A DNA stretch of 64,000 bases, from positions 188,501-252,500 of the forward strand of contig JANEZZ010001956.1 of assembly GCA_026122225.1 (NCBI GenBank), written 5' to 3'. Origin of the DNA: Heloderma charlesbogerti. Its lineage: Eukaryota > Chordata > Lepidosauria > Squamata > Helodermatidae. This document shows, piece by piece, positions 55,101-61,100 of the stretch (position 1 is the first letter of the stretch; each line of letters begins with the position of its first letter). The notes beneath the pieces are model-generated. The model was not told where the DNA came from, made no database searches, and saw only the letters and a program-made list of their open reading frames with translations. The position numbers and the translations under genes were made by a program.

Positions 55101-58100
55101 AATACGAAGCACAATCCTATACATTGTGCTCTTATACTCATTAGGCTGTAATCCTGCGCACAACTATCTGAGGAGTTAGTCCCACTGAACACTTCTGAGT
55201 AAACATGAACAGGATTACATTGTTAGGCTTACACTCCTATGTCTCCGGTTTTGTTCATGAAAGGAGGTATTCTGTATTCCTATTTTGGTTGCCTGCCAAA
55301 TTTTGGTCTGCTGTATTTGGAATCACTGGAATCATATACAATACTCCAGAGGCAAATGCACCATTGATTTGTAGTGTCCTGTTATTATATATTCAGTTGC
55401 TTTGCTAATGACTCCTAGCGTTATTGTATCTGCAGAACAGCAAGCTTGAACCTTTATAGCAGAGATTGGGAATGTGTGGCCTTCCAGTTTTGTTGGACTG
55501 CAACTCCCAGCATCCCTCACTATTGGCTATGCTGGCTAGGGCTGATGGAAGTTGCATTCTAACATGCAGAGGGCTACATGTTCCCTTACTCATTGCAAGC
55601 CACGCTTTTCCAGCTCAGCCATCAGATGGCACTTTGATACCAGTCTTTAAGTAAGAGTTAGTTAGCCTTAGGCCAAGTATCAAAGAACAAAACTGATGAT
55701 CTCTTGGATGTTCTTGACTTCCCCTGTCTACTGATGGACCTCATGGTTGCTTACACAGGTGGACACAGGTGAAACAAAACATACTTTTGTTTCAAAGTAC
55801 ACATATGTATGTGAAAATCTTTGGATCTTTTCTACCCAAATGTTCACATTTGTGGAAGCTGTTGCATGTAGTAGAATAAACGCCTGACTTCATCAAATTA
55901 GATGGTGTGGAAATGCAAATATATATATACTTAAATACTATTTTAAATAATATAGATTTAAAATTGCAGCTCCAGGGGCTCAGATCCAGATTGGAACCAC
56001 AGTGTGGGGGAAGGGGTTTAACCCTCCCTTCTTCCTACTCAATTTTCCCAAACTAAGTTTCTTAACAAACTACATCTATTAGGACTCTCTTATTTATTTG
56101 TTTCTCCTTAAAGTTATTGTCAGGCAAAATCTATACTTGATATTCGATTTAAGGATATTCGTGCACAGTATCATATGACCAGTGCTCGTAAAACTTGCTC
56201 TCTGATTCAACTTGGTTTGTCTTTTAATTTTATTAAAGCTCACGCCAATTATTTGGGCAACTTATCCGTTCCCAAATATCAGGTGATGTTTTCTAGGGCT
56301 AGATTTAACTGTTTGCCCTCCGCTTTATGGGATGGCCATTTGGGGGGGATTTGCTACAATGAATGGCTTTGTCCTTGTAGGGACAGAGTAACAGAAAGTT
56401 TGATACATGTTTTCTTAGTGTGTAATTTCTGTAAAGATGAGTGAAATTGATTACTCACTCCTATTTTATTAAAATACCCAGGAAGGACTTTTAAGTGGTA
56501 TTTAGGTTTTTTGTTGACTGATTCCAATAAAACTAATAGAAAGAGTTGCCAAATTTCTCTTTTCTGCTGAAAAGCCTCATAAAAGAATTTTGTCTGCTTA
56601 AGGTTAGTTTATCCCTCTTGTCCCAGTGTTTATTTTTTCTCCTTTCATTTTGTACATGTATTTTTATTTTAACTTTTCTTTAATGTACAAGAATGTTTGT
56701 CGTTTGATGCTCTGCTTTGCCTTTTGATGGGTCTGTGGGCTACTTCACATGGAGCTTTTATCCTGCTATTGAGATTGCTCACTCATGGAAGTTTGCAGGT
56801 CCTTTTCATGATGTCGTTAACCTCCAGAGCACATCCAGAGGTGTTTCCTGCTTATTTCATCTCAAAAAGATCTGAAACTAATTAACTATCTTTTTAACTT
56901 GGAATGTTACATGATTAAAACAGCCACTAGATGGTGACGTTCACTGAGTTCTATGGAACCTTGAAAATTAAAAGCTTGCCCTCTCAGCAATCATGTGGTC
57001 GCTGTCTGGGAGCCCGCGATAAATGTGGAAAGGCTCCACAACGGGAGGACTGTGGAGGTTTTCTTTAGTGTAAAGGCAGCCTGAGAGTGTACAATAAACT
57101 TTGAGTTTGAGTTGGGGTGGGGCAGCCATTTTCATCAGGGAAATCACAGAGAGGGAAAGGGTTAAAGCCTTATTCCACAGTCCCAATCCAGACCTGGGCG
57201 GCGGGTGGGATTTCCACAGCTGTTTTGTTGCTGATTAAGTTAAAGATACGAAAGGGCATAGCCTGAAGGGACATGGGGCAGCCACCTTGCTTAAGCTAAG
57301 CAGGTTTGGGTCTGGTCAGTGCTTGGAGGGGAGACCACCTGGGAACCACATGTAGTCACCTTGAGTTCCACAATGGAAGAAAGGTGGGATACAAATGTAG
57401 TAAATAAAATAAAAAATAGAATAAATAAATGCAATGTAAGTTATGTCGCGTCCTTTGAGCTGAAATGGTGAAACCCATGTCAGTTCTGATTGCCTCTGAG
57501 GAAGAGCACCACATCAAAATGTGCAGGCATTCCCCAATAAATCATTGACAGTATATCCAGCATTCCCACCCACACTGAGAATAAACACTTGCACAATTTT
57601 CAGATATAACTAGTATATTCTCTTATATACCCTTGAAGCATTCCTTAGACCTAAAACCGTGTGTGCCTCATTGTCCAATTTGTTCTTTTCAAAAGCGTAA
57701 TCAAAACTCGACAATAAATATACATTAGTGTACGCTTAGGTGATTTACTGCATACATACTTGAACTACATTGGTCCTTTGTACTAAAGCTTTTAGTACTA
57801 AAAGCTACGGAGTCTTGGAGTCTAACAATGGCAGAAACATGGTGTATGTATTTTTAAAATAAATAAATTGCCACTGGTTCCCTCAAGTCAGCATATGTTT
57901 ATTATATATTGTAACTGCTGCATTTGTATCTGGCTCTTCCTCCAAAGGGCGATGGTCTCACCACAATCTTGCAAGGTAGATTCAGCGAACTGCCCAAAGC
58001 TACAAAATGAGCAGGAATTTCTTTGCGCTGCATTACACAAACGTGCTTTGTGTTTTGTACATTGTGTTTTAAATGTATTTGTTTTCATGCTATGTTTTAA

Positions 58101-61100
58101 TTAAGATTTTGTTTTAATTCCTTTTTATTGTTAGCCACCTCAAGTGCCATAATTTGGCAGAAAGGCCAAATATAAAATAAATAAGTAAAGGGTTGTGCCT
58201 ACCTCTTTGATTAACAGGATCTTTAGCGACATAGGCAACATAGTCTGTTGTATCCTAAAACACACAAAATCAAAAAGGCAACCAATCTTATTTAATGAGT
58301 TTAAATTAAAACAATATACATTACAGCAGGCTCTTTTCTTTCTTTCAAGGAAAGCAGACACGGTACTAAAAACCCAAGTGACAACAAAGACTGAGTAGAC
58401 AAGGAAAGCTGAACTACAAACATTTTCAAGTGAAACAAATTCCTCGCCTAACCATCACTTTGTCCATACTGTTCTTATATCACTAAAACCACCACCCAAA
58501 GCCTCTATGGGTAGGGCTAATTTAATTATGCCTCCCAGCTAGGTCTGTTTTTGGTTTGTGTCAGTTTCAGATGCATTCATTCAGAAGCCTGTTCCATCCT
58601 GTTTCTTGGTTAATATGTGATTTTAAAAATAATCTGCATGAAATATTGAATTTAAATACATATTTTAACACATTTTCCCTAAGCGTATGGATTTCTAAAG
58701 CTATTTCATCCTGAAATACACATATTTATATGCACTTTGGAACATTTTTTTAATGGAGAACTCCATCGCAAAATTCGAAGTAGTGCGAAATATGAAGGAT
58801 AACTGTTTCCCAGCCTGCACATTCATCCGCGAACAGGTCAGTTCGCTTTGAGATGCAGACCGAAAGAAATCCTCAAGGATCCCTACTCCCAGCTATGACA
58901 CTGGTTTCAATAAACCAAATGCCAGGCTGAGACTGGATGTTCTAAACCGATATGGACTGTTCATTCTGCCTGCTATCTGCACTGGCTGACCAGTCCTGTG
59001 GACCATGATTGCTGTAGCTACGCTTGCAGCTTCTCATTGGCTAGGCACTCTGTCACTTCATAGTCATGCGAGAGAGCTGGTTATTGTCACTCCATAACTT
59101 CTACCATTTTGAACTTCTTGACCCCCGCCAAAAAAAAACCCCTCTTCCCACAATCTAAACGGTGCTGGAGGCAAGATTACTGTCCAGAGTACCAGTTATG
59201 CACTCTTACACAAACCGTATTGAAGAGAATTGCTCAGCAGCATAGCATAGCATAGCATCATAGGGGCCTGCAAGACCATCGAGTCTAACCCCCCTGCTCA
59301 GTGCAGGAAGCCTGATTCCCAGGCGGTCTCCCATCCAAGTACTAACCAGGGCTGACCCTGCTTAGCTGCCGAGATCAGATGAGATTGGCCGCATCCAGCC
59401 CTTTGCTCGACGTCATAGAATCATAGGGTCGGAAGGGGCCTACAAGACCATCGAGTCCAACCCCCTGCTCAGTGCAGGAAGCCTGATTCCCAGGCAGTGT
59501 CCCATCCAAGTACTAACCAGGTCTGACCCTGCTTAGCTGCCGAGATCAGACGAGATCAGGCACATCCACCCCTTTGCTCGCCTGTAATTCAGGACTAATG
59601 AATTGCCTCTGTAATATTTTTCCCTAATCCAATACATTAAAAAACTGCATTCTAGAAAAGCTAGCCAAGCATTTGTCAAAATTGATTGAAGTATACTATA
59701 ACACATTAGGGGCACAATCCTATGCATGTTTAGACAGAATAAAGTCCTACAACTCCCAGCATTCCCCAGCCAGATTGTGGGGAGTTGTAGGACATTGTTT
59801 GTTCTAAACATGCATAGGATTGCACCCTAAGTCTATCGTTCTTTCTTAGCTAAGGAGATGCCACAATACCTGGATTATAGGCTTGTAGTGATGTAGCATA
59901 CGACAATCCCTATAATTAGCATAATGGTGTTATAGTTACTGGATGTACATGCAATAGTTTCCCTCTGTGACTAGTTTACAAACAGTAAAAAAAAAACCAA
60001 CTAATTTACTTCCCCAAATGGCATATGAAGCTGTTTTATACCATCGGTCCATCTGCCTTGGATAACTCCTTTAGAGTTCTGTTTGGTTCTGGCTGAAACC
60101 TGGAGTGGATTCATTTCCCCACTGACATCAGAGCCATGAGCCTCCACTGGGTCCATCTGACCCAGTATTGTCTACTGTGACTGGCAGCAACTCTCCAAGG
60201 CTTCAGGCTTTCCCAGCCCTGCTACTAGAAATCCTTTTAAAGCCAGGATGAGCAACACTACGGCCTCCCTGGTCTTTCTTGCAGCCACCACCTTCACTCG
60301 CACTGCTGCTGCAGTGCAAAACTTGCTGCTAACGTTTGGTGGTGCGGGAGAAAAAAAGCAGAGATTTCTCTTTAAGATAAGGCATGCATGGAGTGCATGC
60401 CTTGTTTTAAACCCAAACTGCATACCCCGAAGGCTTCTGGGACCACAGTTTTGCTTTAAAACAAGCTGCACGCTACCTGCGCACCGATTTTTAAAGAGAA
60501 ATTGGCACCTTTTTGCTGCTGCAGCCCCCCTGAATTTTGGCAGCAATTTTGGCAGTATGCTGGCAGAAATTGAAGCAGCAGTAAGGAAAGCTGTGCCCCC
60601 AGTGGGGAGAAATTGTCCCCAATACCACAGAGGTCACAAACCCCTGTTTTAAACAAAGATTGAAGCTGAGACCTTCTGCATACGAAGAAGTGATCTACCA
60701 CTGAGCTATTTCTCCCAAGAAGAGTCAGGAATATGAACGGCAATTTAACTTGGGAATGAGTCATGGAAGAAGTAAGATAACTGGCATGCAATGTTAGACA
60801 GAACACATTCCTTACGTTTAGAAGTCCATACTTACAGGATCACCTCCAGAGGCAAATGAAATGGACTGCATGTGGTGATTGGCAATAATCTGAAAAATAT
60901 AACAAATTCATTTGCTGCCCAACTATAAATCATCAGAGAATTACCAAATTAGAGTTCATTACAAGTTGCAACTGATTTGCGAATTGTGCATACTGTCCCA
61001 TTGTGGGTGGCTAAGCTGTGGCACAGATGGTAGAATTATGTGGCATACTTGGAGGGAAGCAAGAAAGCTCATGGCCTGCCTGCCTCTCTTATACTGTGCT

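Larger units (their letters stand above)
60020..60720 (-). mobile_element. tRNA-derived SINE, reverse, carrying two insertions
   Basis: SINE tail at 60020-60055 (CATATGAAGCTGTTTTATAC, GGTCCATCTG), body at 60160-60246 (CCCAGTATTGTCTACTGTGA, CTGGCAGCAACTCTCC), and B/A-box end at 60658-60717 (GAGACCTTCTGCATACGAAG, CACTGAGCTA). The parts are separated by inserts 60056-60149 and about 60250-60650. Confidence 0.7.

Noticed and set aside
59320..59400. Possible 5S rRNA gene
   Set aside because: Only the 3' half of 5S is present, with changes, fused to a CR1 tail in a dimer; it is a SINE.
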